A stretch of DNA of 64,000 nt from NZQO01 sp964639255 (lineage in GTDB: Bacteria > Bacteroidota > Bacteroidia > Flavobacteriales > Flavobacteriaceae). Position numbers and translations under genes: made by a program. The notes beneath the pieces are model-generated. The model had not been told where the DNA came from. It did no database searches and worked only from the letters and a program-made list of their open reading frames with translations. The stretch spans positions 54,597 through 118,596 of the forward strand of contig CAZXDP010000003.1 of assembly GCA_964639255.1 (NCBI GenBank), in the 5' to 3' direction. Shown piece by piece: positions 1 through 8,229 of this stretch; positions within the stretch are counted from its first letter, which is position 1, and every line of letters starts with the position of its first letter.

Positions 1-515
1 GTGGTACAACCCAGGCAAAAACTACAAAACTATTGCAGAACTTTCGTAAGGCGGTGCCCCATATGGCCATTCGTACCACCCTCATTGTGGGATATCCAGG
101 GGAGACCGAGGAAGATTTCCAAACCTTGAAGCAATGGGTCACCGAAATGCGATTCGAACGTCTTGGGTGCTTTACGTATTCACACGAAGAGAATACCCAT
201 GCTTACCTGCTCGAGGACGATGTGCCAGAGGAAGTAAAAATGGAACGTGCCAACGAGATTATGGCCATACAATCACAAATTTCGTGGGAGCTCAACCAAG
301 AAAAAATTGGAAAGCAATTTCGGGTGCTCATCGATCGAAAGGAAGGCAATTACTTTGTGGGCCGTACCGAATTCGACAGTCCGGATGTGGATAACGAAGT
401 GCTCATCAATGCAGAAGATGGCTACCTACGTACTGGCGAATTCTGTATGGTGGAGATTACAGGTGCCGAAGATTTCGACCTGTACGGAAAGGTGGTGTCC
501 CAACTGCCCAATTAG
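1..515 (+). CDS. rimO: Ribosomal protein S12 methylthiotransferase RimO, C-terminal part (5' end outside window)
   Basis: This is the 3' part of a radical-SAM methylthiotransferase that adds a methylthio group to an aspartate of ribosomal protein S12. The frame is open from base 3 to the TAG at 513-515. It begins with the GTTQAKTTKLL-type stretch that follows the radical-SAM core in RimO. Next come TTLIVGYPGETEEDF and the FTYSHEENT segment, both diagnostic of the family. The last 70 or so residues (RVLIDRKEGNYFVGRTEFDS onward) form the TRAM domain that binds RNA. The 4Fe-4S CxxxCxxC motif lies upstream of the window. The first TTG inside the window (base 33) is internal and is not a start. 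Identification is by recognition of conserved family segments. Confidence 0.93.
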   Translation, partial: GTTQAKTTKLLQNFRKAVPHMAIRTTLIVGYPGETEEDFQTLKQWVTEMRFERLGCFTYSHEENTHAYLLEDDVPEEVKMERANEIMAIQSQISWELNQEKIGKQFRVLIDRKEGNYFVGRTEFDSPDVDNEVLINAEDGYLRTGEFCMVEITGAEDFDLYGKVVSQLPN

Positions 516-548
516 GTACTCTACTTCACTGTTGAAAAAAAAATTGGT

Positions 549-556
549 TACTTTCG
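549..556 (+). promoter_or_regulatory. Minus-7 box variant TACTTTCG
   Basis: TACTTTCG differs from the Bacteroidota minus-7 consensus TAnnTTTG at one position and lies 14 bases before the ATG at 571. The same octamer occurs before crtI. No convincing minus-33 TTG is present at the usual distance. Confidence 0.4.
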
Positions 557-570
557 CATAAATTCTCGCC

Positions 571-1821
571 ATGCGCTTGTTTCTATTTTGCAGCGTACTC
601 TCGCTGCTCATCGCTTGCCAATCAGATCGCAATAAAACGGCGAAGCCATATGTTTCAACCAACCCTATCCTAACTTTCGAAAATCCGGCCAAGCCAAGCA
701 GTTCCCTGCCTAGGCTTTCGGTAGCGGGAAATTCCCTGTATATGTCTTGGGTAACCAAGGAAGGTGAGGAGGCTACACTTTGGTATTCGAACTACTCTGA
801 TGGATCTTGGAAAAGCCCCTTTGCCATAGCACAAAGCGATTCTTGGTTTGTTAACTGGGCCGATTTTCCGTATATCGCTATCAATAACGATGTGGTAGTT
901 ACCAATGTGCTCGAAAAATCGGCGGCGGGCACCTATACGTACGATATAAAGTTGGATGTTATTGCTGAAGCAAATACTATTCAAAGAATTGGGCAAAATT
1001 TACCTCTTCATACCGACGGCACTAAAAGCGAACATGGCTTCGTGTCGATGGTTCCTTATGGCGAAGAGGAATTCTTCGTGACCTGATTGGATGGCCGCAA
1101 TACCGTTGCCAATTCCTCACATTCCCACGAAATGCATAGCTCGCAGACCGGTGCCATGATGTTGAGAAGTGCCGTGGTGGGAAGAGATGGCTCAATTTCG
1201 CAAGAAACGGAATTGGACCGTCGTGTATGCGATTGTTGCGCTACCGCAGCCGTGATGACCTCGCAAGGACCTATGGTGGTATATCGTGATCGTTCCCACG
1301 ATGAGGTTCGGGATATTTATAAGGTACGTTGGAAGGAGGGAGCTTGGTCGCAACCGGAAGTACTTCATCCCGATGGGTGGAACATCTCAGGGTGTCCTGT
1401 TAACGGTCCGTCCGCCAGTGCCAAAGGCACCTCGGTTGCGGTGGCTTGGTTTACCGCTGCACAGGATGAACCAAGGGTTTTGGCGGCATTTTCCGAAGAC
1501 GCTGGCGCCACGTTTCGTGCTCCCGTGCGGTTGGATAAAGGTCCTGCCATAGGTAGGGTGGATATTCAAATGATCTCTTCGCGCCACGCGGTCGTGTCCT
1601 GGATGGAAGAGCAAGATGATGCTGCCGTAGTACAGCTTCAAAAGGTTAGTGCTACCGGTGCCTCTGGACGCCCTATTAGCATTACCCGTACATTGCCAGA
1701 CCGTGCCGCGGGCTTCCCGCAGTTGGAAGTGCTTAATGACACGGCAATTGTCGCCTGGACATCGTTAGACGGCCTTCGCTCGGAAATTCGTTCGGTTAAA
1801 ATTCCCCTCAAGGCGCTCTAG
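571..1821 (+). pseudogene. Sialidase-fold lipoprotein interrupted by an in-frame TGA
   Basis: Two open stretches in one frame (571-1083 and 1087-1821) together make a 416-residue protein. They are separated only by TGA at 1084-1086. The N-terminus is a lipoprotein signal (LLIAC, Cys16). The rest resembles sialidase/neuraminidase-type beta-propeller lipoproteins, with repeated W-x-N/D-Y-S and A-x-S-x-D blade motifs and an RVCDCC segment followed by VVYRDRS. I recall that combination from flavobacterial exo-alpha-sialidase-like proteins. The residues on either side of the stop (FFVT, then LDGRNT) fit the family with Trp at the TGA, so TGG to TGA is the simplest explanation. TGA is an ordinary stop elsewhere in the window. 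Whether the gene is dead, recoded or misread cannot be decided from the sequence, and the substrate is unknown. Confidence 0.7.
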
Positions 1822-1849
1822 CCATATTTTATGTACTAGGAAGGTTCTG

Positions 1850-1857
1850 TATCTTTG
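1850..1857 (+). promoter_or_regulatory. Minus-7 box TATCTTTG
   Basis: A perfect TAnnTTTG box 14 bases before the ATG at 1872. It overlaps the GTG at 1857 that would otherwise extend the next gene, which supports the ATG as start. Confidence 0.65.
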
Positions 1858-1871
1858 TGAAAAACCCTGGT

Positions 1872-2162
1872 ATGAAACCCAAACGCTTTTTATTTCCGAA
1901 GATTACCGTCATCATAATAACCGTAGTATTGCTGGCATTGCTCATAGTGGCCATCGTCCTGCAATCTCGTCATCCTCAATGGATATATGGCAACACGCTC
2001 TTGCTCACCACGGGGATTGCGTTAGTGCTTCAGGTAATAATAAACGGCATTAACTGGCGTTCGCAGAAAAAAATTGTAATACTTGCCACCCTCTTCATTA
2101 GTGCTACGTTAGCGGCCTCTGTTCTATGGCGGTTTATTTCGCTAAATACGTTGGCAGGGTAA
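1872..2162 (+). CDS. Small integral membrane protein of unknown function
   Basis: A 96-residue protein not assigned to a named family. After a basic start (MKPKRFLFPK) there are three hydrophobic segments: about residues 12-30 (rich in I, V and L), 43-60 and 70-90. A short hydrophilic loop with NWRSQKK lies between the second and third. I predict a three-pass inner-membrane protein. The ATG at 1872 was preferred to the GTG at 1857 because the promoter box covers the latter. Its TAA overlaps the ATG of the following glycosyltransferase by one base (TAATG), so the two are translationally coupled and probably act together at the membrane. Function is otherwise unknown. Confidence 0.7.
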   Translation: MKPKRFLFPKITVIIITVVLLALLIVAIVLQSRHPQWIYGNTLLLTTGIALVLQVIINGINWRSQKKIVILATLFISATLAASVLWRFISLNTLAG

Positions 2163-3397
2163 TGGAGCAGCGACTTTTGGTTATTGGCCACACCTTGCCC
2201 GAGCCTAACACCACGGCGGCTGGTGTACGTATGGAGCAGTTGCTCACCTTTTTCTTGGCAGAAGGATATTCCATTGTATTTACCACTACGGCCAATCCTA
2301 CCCCTTTTTCAGCTACCTTGGGTGATCGAGGCATTCGGGTGGAAACCATTCGGTTAAACGACCCTAAATTTAACGAACAACTTAAAAGATGGAACCCCTC
2401 GGTCGTAATGTTCGACAGGTTCCTCACAGAAGAGCAGTTTGGCTGGCGTGTGGCAGAGGCCTGTCCCAATGCCCTACGAATTCTCGATACCGAAGACCTC
2501 CATTTTCTACGGAAGGCCAGAGAGGAAGCGCATCATCAAGGACAAAACATTCTAGATGCCAATCTCTATACCGAATTGGCGAAGCGAGAGTTGGCCAGTA
2601 TTCTTAGGTGCGATCTCTCGTTGATCATCTCTGAAGCGGAGATGGAATTGCTTCAAACGATATTCAAGGTACCGAGCGGGCTCCTATGCTACTTGCCGTT
2701 TTTAGCTGCATCTATTTCAGAAGAACAAAAGAAATCCCTGCCTAAATACAAGGAGCGTACCGGTTTCTGTACGCTGGGAAACTTAAAGCATAAACCCAAT
2801 GTAGACGCAGTGTTGTTTCTGAAGAAGGAAATTTGGCCGCTGGTACGAAGCAAGTTGCCCAACGCAGAATTAAAGATTTACGGGGCGTATGCCCCAGCTA
2901 ATGTTGCCGCACTGCACAGTGCTGCAGATGGGTTTCTATATATGGGCTGGGCTCCCTCTGCACATAATGTTCTTCAAAAATCGAGGGTGTGCTTGGCGCC
3001 TTTACGGTACGGTGCCGGATTAAAGGGAAAATTGTTCGATGCCATGCGGTGTGGAACACCCTCGGTGACCACGTGGATAGGTGCCGAGGGCTTGGCTGCC
3101 TCCCAAGATTTTGGCGGAATCCTAGCTAACGGGGCCGAGGAAATTGCCGAGGCCGCCGTGCAACTTTACTGTTCAGAAGAAGGGTGGACCGAAGCTCAAC
3201 AACGCGCATTTCAATGCTTGGAAAACCGCTTTGATAGGCAGCACCATATAGGGCAATTCCGTATGCGAATTGATACAGTATTGCACCAATTGCCCGCGCA
3301 CCGGCAGCGCCATTTTTTAGGACAAATACTGCATCATAGCACCTTACAAAGCACAAAATATCTATCAAAATGGATTGAGTGCAAAAATGGAAAGTAA
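2162..3397 (+). CDS. GT-B fold glycosyltransferase (group 1/GT4-like)
   Basis: The 411-residue product has the two-domain layout of GT-B glycosyltransferases. The N-terminal domain opens with MEQRLLVIGHTLPEPNTTA, where the acceptor usually binds. The C-terminal nucleotide-sugar domain includes GFCTLGNLKHKPN, a PNAELKIYG strand, and ending CLAPLRYGAGLKGKLFDAM followed by GTPSVTT, the usual group-1 donor-binding loop. No signal peptide or membrane span is visible, so it is cytoplasmic or membrane-associated. The start at 2162 overlaps the stop of the small membrane protein by one base; a start at 2126 would lie inside that gene. The sugar donor and acceptor cannot be told from sequence. No polysaccharide cluster surrounds it. 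Confidence 0.8.
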   Translation: MEQRLLVIGHTLPEPNTTAAGVRMEQLLTFFLAEGYSIVFTTTANPTPFSATLGDRGIRVETIRLNDPKFNEQLKRWNPSVVMFDRFLTEEQFGWRVAEACPNALRILDTEDLHFLRKAREEAHHQGQNILDANLYTELAKRELASILRCDLSLIISEAEMELLQTIFKVPSGLLCYLPFLAASISEEQKKSLPKYKERTGFCTLGNLKHKPNVDAVLFLKKEIWPLVRSKLPNAELKIYGAYAPANVAALHSAADGFLYMGWAPSAHNVLQKSRVCLAPLRYGAGLKGKLFDAMRCGTPSVTTWIGAEGLAASQDFGGILANGAEEIAEAAVQLYCSEEGWTEAQQRAFQCLENRFDRQHHIGQFRMRIDTVLHQLPAHRQRHFLGQILHHSTLQSTKYLSKWIECKNGK

Positions 3398-3490
3398 TTT
3401 GCTAATAGAAATATGTGTATCCCATACGATGCTGCAGGAGTCACAAAGCGTCATTACGTTGTAAGAAAAAAGTTACAAAAAATTAGGTTT

Positions 3491-3510
3491 TGTAGTCCCC
3501 AAGGACTACA
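3491..3510. repeat. Perfect 8-bp inverted repeat, TGTAGTCC-CCAA-GGACTACA
   Basis: A tight hairpin 94 bases after the glycosyltransferase stop and 53 bases before the small ORF at 3563. The T-tract behind it is short (TTTA). It may be a weak terminator for the glycosyltransferase, a structured leader of the small ORF, or both. Confidence 0.55.
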
Positions 3511-3562
3511 TTTACGCTTCCCAAATCTCCTAATACCTATCTATGCGTTAAATAGATACATT

Positions 3563-3703
3563 ATGGAGTTAGCATTAAACTACCGGTTTGAGCGTCGAAC
3601 CAAGAACCATTTAGAATGGCTGGTAGACGTCATTAAGTCTGAAAAATACTATCAGGCAGAATCGTACATTCCCAACCATGAAGTAAAAGCATACTGTGCA
3701 TAA
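3563..3703 (+). CDS. Small 46-residue hypothetical protein
   Basis: Not recognised. The ORF begins at ATG 3563 with MELALNYRFERRTKNHLEWL and ends YCA. It is charged and soluble, with many aromatic residues and no signal peptide or membrane span. The longer reading from 3413 has a composition unlike a protein (Cys/Arg/Pro mix) and crosses the 3491-3510 hairpin, so the internal ATG is preferred. It stands alone between the glycosyltransferase and the terminator shared with the convergent M14 peptidase. It could be a real small regulatory or stress protein, or a chance ORF. Codon use resembles the neighbours, which mildly favours a real gene. Confidence 0.45.
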   Translation: MELALNYRFERRTKNHLEWLVDVIKSEKYYQAESYIPNHEVKAYCA

Positions 3704-3813
3704 CAAACCGATTGCAGATAGTACGATCGGGTCCGTCTTTCCCCATACTGTTTCCCACTTTTAACGGTGGGCAGGTACCGAATTGGCCAAAAATACAAGC
3801 TTCGAGCTACTAA

Positions 3814-3848
3814 AAAAGCCCCAAGTTTTATTGAAACTCGGGGCTTTT
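3814..3848. terminator. Bidirectional intrinsic terminator
   Basis: The stem AAAAGCCCC / GGGGCTTTT is extended inward by AGTTT/AAACT across one mismatch, with a five-base loop. On the minus strand it is followed by six T, ending the M14 peptidase transcript. On the plus strand four T follow, ending the small ORF unit. Confidence 0.85.
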
Positions 3849-3869
3849 CGATGTTTTTGGATGGAAGTA

Positions 3870-6368
3870 TTATAATCTAAAGCTGTTATTGTTCACGAAA
3901 AAGAGTGAATTCACGAAAAGCAATTTTCCATTGTGCCAGAAAGAGCGGAAGAGCACATCATCTACCAAATAGACCACACTCCCCCTGCCCATTCTTTTTT
4001 CCCCGAACACCAAGGAATTTTCTAGAGTCGCTTTGGCATCTTCGCCAGAGAACCCTGCCACACTAACAGGCGTGCCCTTAATATAGCCCACGTTATACCC
4101 AGAATCTAGGAATTGATACGAATCGCTGCCCAGCTTTAAGCTGTAGTAGCTATCTGTGTAGCCGAATGCCATAGGGTGGGAAGGATCTAACGTGACGCGA
4201 TAAATACTGCCCGTTATTAAATCGTTTACCTGAGCGCGTTCCCGCTGGTCGTAGGGTATGAGCTTATCGTCTACCGCAATGGATTCTTCCTCCTTTTCGG
4301 TATCGCTGTCTTTTTTATTTTCTGAAATTCCAAATCCTTCCATATCGGTAAAGGAGCTAACGGCGGAACCCATGGCGATGAGCTTGCCGCCATCACGCAC
4401 CCAGTCTTTCACGGCTTCCAGGCTGCTATCCTTCAGGATTCGGCCGTACCAGCCTTCTGGAAGAACGATGATATCATATTCCGATAGGGAAATCTGGTCG
4501 AAGTAATCGGTATCGATAGAGGTTACGGGGTAATTGAGTTCGGTTTCGAAAAAATGCCACAGTGCGCCGTAGCTAAGGCTCGATACCCCATCGCCTTTCA
4601 GCATAGCAATACTGGCCTTGTTTACTAGCTTCACATCGGGAGATCCAAAATCGGTAAGGGTATCGCTAAAGCTCGTGGGCGAAGCAAATAGCGACCTATT
4701 ATATTTATTGGCTACTTCGGTTACGATCTGGTCAAAACTTTGGTTGCCCTTATTGTCGCTACGGGTAATAATCAAGCTGCCTCGATCAAACTCCCTACCG
4801 GCGAAGGAGAGTTTTTTTTCTGAAAAGCGTACTTTAATATCTCGCTGCAGCAATTCGGCCAAAAATTTGGCATCCTGTAAACTGTTCCACGCTAACAGGT
4901 AGCCTGCCGCCGCAGGATTAGCGCTATTATTATTGTCGGGGCTAGACAGCTTATTTGAAGCCATAGGTACCGTTTCGGTACTGGCTAAAGCCTCCAAACC
5001 ATAAGCGTACGGGAGGCTCCACGCGGTAATATCGTAGGTTAACGGCTCTGATAGAACAGCGTCAGGCTCAAAAAGCGCCTTAACCATCTTACCTTTGGGT
5101 TGGGTAGCCGGTATCACCAGGGCGTCCGTAGTTTCCATGCTTCCTTTTTCCCGTTCGGAATAACGATAACCTTTTACCGTTCCACCCTCTGCCATTCCGT
5201 AGGTAATTTCATGCTTATCCAATAGTTGGGTAAGGGCTTGGATGTTATCGGCATTTCCCTTGAGTACATAACTTTTGTAGGTTACGTCATCATTCTGAAA
5301 GAACTTTTGAAATTCAGCATTTAGTTGTTTGGCGTTTTTACTTCCCATTTCTACCGTACTCAACCCAGTAGTGGTATGGTGCGCTACCCTGTCCACAAGG
5401 GTTAGTACGTATCCTTCGTCGGTAAGAATACCCAATCCAGCACGGCCGTGACCGGCTTGTTCGTAGGTCATTCCTATCGCACCCATAAAAGTGGGATAGG
5501 TGTCGCCATAGCTGGGATACAATAAATCGAAACGCTCCCTCGTAAAGAACAGCCATCCTTCTTGGTCGAAGTAGTTGGCGTGGTTTTTACCTATCTCTGT
5601 CTGGAATTGCCTTTGAAAAGGCGTAATCACTTCGTGGAACGGCTCGGCAGCAGGGGCAAAGTAATACGGCTCGTTAATACCCTGTTCGTGAAAATCTACG
5701 TGGATATGCGGCATCCAACGATTGTATACCTTAAGTCGTTGTTGAGTCTCCACCTGCGTGGCCCAAGCCCAATCACGGTTTAGGTCAAATAGATAATGGT
5801 TGGGACGCCCGCCTGGCCAAGGTTCGTGGTGCTCGGTAGCATCTTGTGCAATGTCGTAGGGCGTAGCCTTTACCATATTGTACCAATTGGCATAGCGGTC
5901 GCGTCCGTCTGGATTAACACACGGGTCTATGAGTACTACGGTATTTTCGAGCCAGTTTTTCCTCTCGGTAATGAGCTTATATAAAGTGGCCATAGCCGCT
6001 TCGGTGCTAGAGGCCTCGTTGCCGTGTACGTTATAGCTAAGCCAAACAATGGCGATTTCGGGCTCTGCGGTGCCCGGTGCAAGCCCTATATTCTTTAAAT
6101 TATCGGTTCTAATGGTTTCAAGATTGGCCAGGTTTTGCGGTGAGGAGACCACAGCATAGGTAAGGGGTCTTCGTTCATTGGTGGTTCCGTAGTTGTGGTA
6201 TTGCACCATGTCGCTATTCTCGGCTACGTGCCGAAAATAATCTACCACTTGGGCGTGGCGTGAAAACTGGGTGCCTATTTCATATCCAAGAAATTCGGCG
6301 GGAGATTGCAATTGGGCAACGGCTGTGGCGGTGAGCAACAGGAGAAACAGAAGGGGTAATCGGGTCAT
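3870..6368 (-). CDS. Secreted M14-family zinc metallopeptidase, copy 1
   Basis: An 832-residue exported metallocarboxypeptidase-like enzyme. A Sec signal peptide ends near VAQ (residue 19). The M14 catalytic domain covers about residues 40-330. It has the zinc ligands H115 and E118 (HGNE) and H227 (VDFHEQG), the NPDG and LNRDW substrate-pocket segments, and the general-base Glu E303 (TYEQAG). All key residues are present, so it should be active in the periplasm or outside the cell. The C-terminal half contains a region resembling a class-I amidotransferase-like fold (YDIIVLPEGWYG, then DGGKLIAMGSA) and a charged linker (KKDSDTEKEEE). It is paralogous to the gene at 13031-15550. It is divergent from bshC, and its 3' end has a strong terminator. 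The natural peptide substrate is unknown. Confidence 0.92.
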   Translation of the reverse strand: MTRLPLLFLLLLTATAVAQLQSPAEFLGYEIGTQFSRHAQVVDYFRHVAENSDMVQYHNYGTTNERRPLTYAVVSSPQNLANLETIRTDNLKNIGLAPGTAEPEIAIVWLSYNVHGNEASSTEAAMATLYKLITERKNWLENTVVLIDPCVNPDGRDRYANWYNMVKATPYDIAQDATEHHEPWPGGRPNHYLFDLNRDWAWATQVETQQRLKVYNRWMPHIHVDFHEQGINEPYYFAPAAEPFHEVITPFQRQFQTEIGKNHANYFDQEGWLFFTRERFDLLYPSYGDTYPTFMGAIGMTYEQAGHGRAGLGILTDEGYVLTLVDRVAHHTTTGLSTVEMGSKNAKQLNAEFQKFFQNDDVTYKSYVLKGNADNIQALTQLLDKHEITYGMAEGGTVKGYRYSEREKGSMETTDALVIPATQPKGKMVKALFEPDAVLSEPLTYDITAWSLPYAYGLEALASTETVPMASNKLSSPDNNNSANPAAAGYLLAWNSLQDAKFLAELLQRDIKVRFSEKKLSFAGREFDRGSLIITRSDNKGNQSFDQIVTEVANKYNRSLFASPTSFSDTLTDFGSPDVKLVNKASIAMLKGDGVSSLSYGALWHFFETELNYPVTSIDTDYFDQISLSEYDIIVLPEGWYGRILKDSSLEAVKDWVRDGGKLIAMGSAVSSFTDMEGFGISENKKDSDTEKEEESIAVDDKLIPYDQRERAQVNDLITGSIYRVTLDPSHPMAFGYTDSYYSLKLGSDSYQFLDSGYNVGYIKGTPVSVAGFSGEDAKATLENSLVFGEKRMGRGSVVYLVDDVLFRSFWHNGKLLFVNSLFFVNNNSFRL

Positions 6369-6491
6369 AAAGCTTCAGATTAAAAAACCCTAAAGATAAT
6401 TGAAATGTAAATAACCTCTACGGGCCGGCGCCACAAAGCGCGATTCTTTTTGAATTAACGTAATTTTAGATTTAGAACCGTGCAAAGTACT

Positions 6492-6499
6492 TATTTTTG
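6492..6499 (+). promoter_or_regulatory. Minus-7 box TATTTTTG of bshC
   Basis: A perfect TAnnTTTG box 21 bases before ATG 6521. It covers the TTG at 6497 that would extend bshC, which rules out that start. Confidence 0.7.
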
Positions 6500-6520
6500 T
6501 TACTCGTTGCTCAACCTGCT

Positions 6521-8122
6521 ATGCCAACACGCACTCTACCGTATTCTGAAACCCTATATTTCTCGACGCTCATCTGTGACTATCTTTCTGAGGCGAAAGC
6601 ACTTCGCGCCTTTTACGGTCATTTTCCGAAAATTGAGCACTTTAAAAAACAATTGGAGGCAAAGCGAAGTTCGTTCCCGCTTTCAAATAGAGAACGGCTC
6701 GTTACGCAACTAATGGCACAATATGGCGATGTTGCGCCCTCTCGGGCAACCCTTGGCAATATCGATCTCCTGAAGCACGAAAACACTTTTACCATAACCA
6801 CGGGCCATCAGTTGAACTTATTTACAGGGCCGCTTTACTTTCTCTATAAAATTATAACAGTTCTCAATCTTACGGAACAACTTAACAAAACCTATCCCGA
6901 TCAGCATTTTGTACCGGTTTATTGGATGGCTTCCGAGGACCACGATTTTGAGGAAATCAACCATTTTAGCATCGAAGGGAAAACCTTTGCTTGGAAAAGG
7001 AAGGCGGATGGGGCCGTTGGAGAGCTCTCAACCAAGGGCCTGGAAAAGATATTAATTGAATTTGAGGCGCAATTGGGCAATAGGCCAAACGCCAAAAAAT
7101 TGATAGACCTTTTTAAAGCCTCCTACCTAAAGCACTCTACTTTGGCCCAGGCGACACGGTCCCTGGTGAACGAGCTTTTTGGCAACTATGGTTTGGTGAT
7201 TTTGGATGGCAATGATAGAGAACTGAAAAAAATATTTGCACCCATTGTGGAACGCGAATTGATTGAGAGCCGCAGTCATGGCGCGATAACGGAAACCACA
7301 GGCCGACTCATTGCCAATGGCTATCCCGAACAGGTGCACCCAAGGGAAATTAATTTGTTCTATCTGAAGGAGAACCTAAGGGAGCGCATCATCGAACGCG
7401 ATGGCACTTATTATGTGGACAACACAAAAATATCTTTTTCTAAAAATGAGATGCTCGACGAATTGCGACGCTATCCCGAGCGGTTTTCGCCCAATGCACT
7501 ATTGCGGCCCGTATACCAAGAATTTATTTTACCCAACATTTGCTATGTGGGCGGTGGGGGCGAGCTTGCTTATTGGTTTCAGCTGAAGGGGTTTTTTGAC
7601 GAAATTTCACTGCCCTTTCCCATATTGCTGTTGCGAAATTCCGCCTTACTTGTGCCCAGCACTATTTCGGAAAAACTCAAAAAACTGGAGGTATCGGTAG
7701 AAGATATCTTTTTGAAAAAGCACGAATTGAAAACCAGATTTACGAAACGCCTATCGGAAATCGATATCGACTTCAGCAGGCAAAAGGCCCATTTGCGAAA
7801 ACAGTTTGAAGAACTGTATTCCCTTGCCCAAAAAACCGATGCATCTTTTGTGGGCGCCGTGGCGGCGCAGGAGAAAAAACAGCTAAATGGGCTGGATCAT
7901 CTCGAGAAACGATTGCTTAAAGCTCAAAAACGGAACCACTCCCAACAATTGGAACGTTTGGTCGCCTTGCAAGATGCACTATTCCCCAAACAAGGGTTAC
8001 AGGAACGGCAGAACAATTTCGCTGAATTTTACCTACAGTTGGGCCCTGAGCTCATTCCATTCCTCAAGGAGCGGTTAGCGCCATTAGAGCATCGATTTAC
8101 CATAATAGATTTGGATAATTAA
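6521..8122 (+). CDS. bshC: Bacillithiol biosynthesis cysteine-adding enzyme BshC
   Basis: BshC catalyses the last step of bacillithiol synthesis, joining cysteine to glucosaminyl-malate in the cytoplasm. The 533-residue length is normal for the family. Recognised segments are TITTGHQLNLFTGPLYFLYK (nucleotide-binding-like region), PVYWMASEDHDFEEI (an HIGH-like region), VRPVYQEFILPNICYVGGGGEL and a C-terminal coiled coil (around residues 400-480, rich in K, E, L and Q). The ATG at 6521 (MPTRTLPYSET) fits both family N-termini and the upstream promoter box. It is a single-gene unit, and the bshA and bshB genes are not in this window. Its presence means this organism probably uses bacillithiol as a low-molecular-weight thiol. 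Confidence 0.95.
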   Translation: MPTRTLPYSETLYFSTLICDYLSEAKALRAFYGHFPKIEHFKKQLEAKRSSFPLSNRERLVTQLMAQYGDVAPSRATLGNIDLLKHENTFTITTGHQLNLFTGPLYFLYKIITVLNLTEQLNKTYPDQHFVPVYWMASEDHDFEEINHFSIEGKTFAWKRKADGAVGELSTKGLEKILIEFEAQLGNRPNAKKLIDLFKASYLKHSTLAQATRSLVNELFGNYGLVILDGNDRELKKIFAPIVERELIESRSHGAITETTGRLIANGYPEQVHPREINLFYLKENLRERIIERDGTYYVDNTKISFSKNEMLDELRRYPERFSPNALLRPVYQEFILPNICYVGGGGELAYWFQLKGFFDEISLPFPILLLRNSALLVPSTISEKLKKLEVSVEDIFLKKHELKTRFTKRLSEIDIDFSRQKAHLRKQFEELYSLAQKTDASFVGAVAAQEKKQLNGLDHLEKRLLKAQKRNHSQQLERLVALQDALFPKQGLQERQNNFAEFYLQLGPELIPFLKERLAPLEHRFTIIDLDN

Positions 8123-8218
8123 CTTAATCTATCGCAGTTGTAGATAGGGTTGCAATGGTCCGTTGAAAACTCGTGGAAATTTTCCCCTCAACTCTTTAGG
8201 CAACTTATAGAATTAAAT

Positions 8219-8226
8219 TATTTTTG
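8219..8226 (+). promoter_or_regulatory. Minus-7 box TATTTTTG directly before guaA
   Basis: A perfect TAnnTTTG box that ends only three bases before the guaA ATG (8230). If used, transcription would begin at or next to the start codon. The sequence AATTAAAT adjoins it upstream and resembles the ATTTAATTG repeat (reverse complement) at guaB. Confidence 0.55.
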
Positions 8227-8229
8227 CCT

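Noticed and set aside
426..996. Overlapping minus-strand ORFs of about 110 codons opposite the sialidase-like gene
   Set aside because: No family resemblance, Cys/Arg-rich composition, and they lie opposite a recognised coding sequence.
1084..1086. Genome-wide use of TGA for Trp or selenocysteine at the sialidase-like gene
   Set aside because: TGA ends several intact genes in this window, the expected residue is Trp rather than Cys, and no SECIS-like need is evident.
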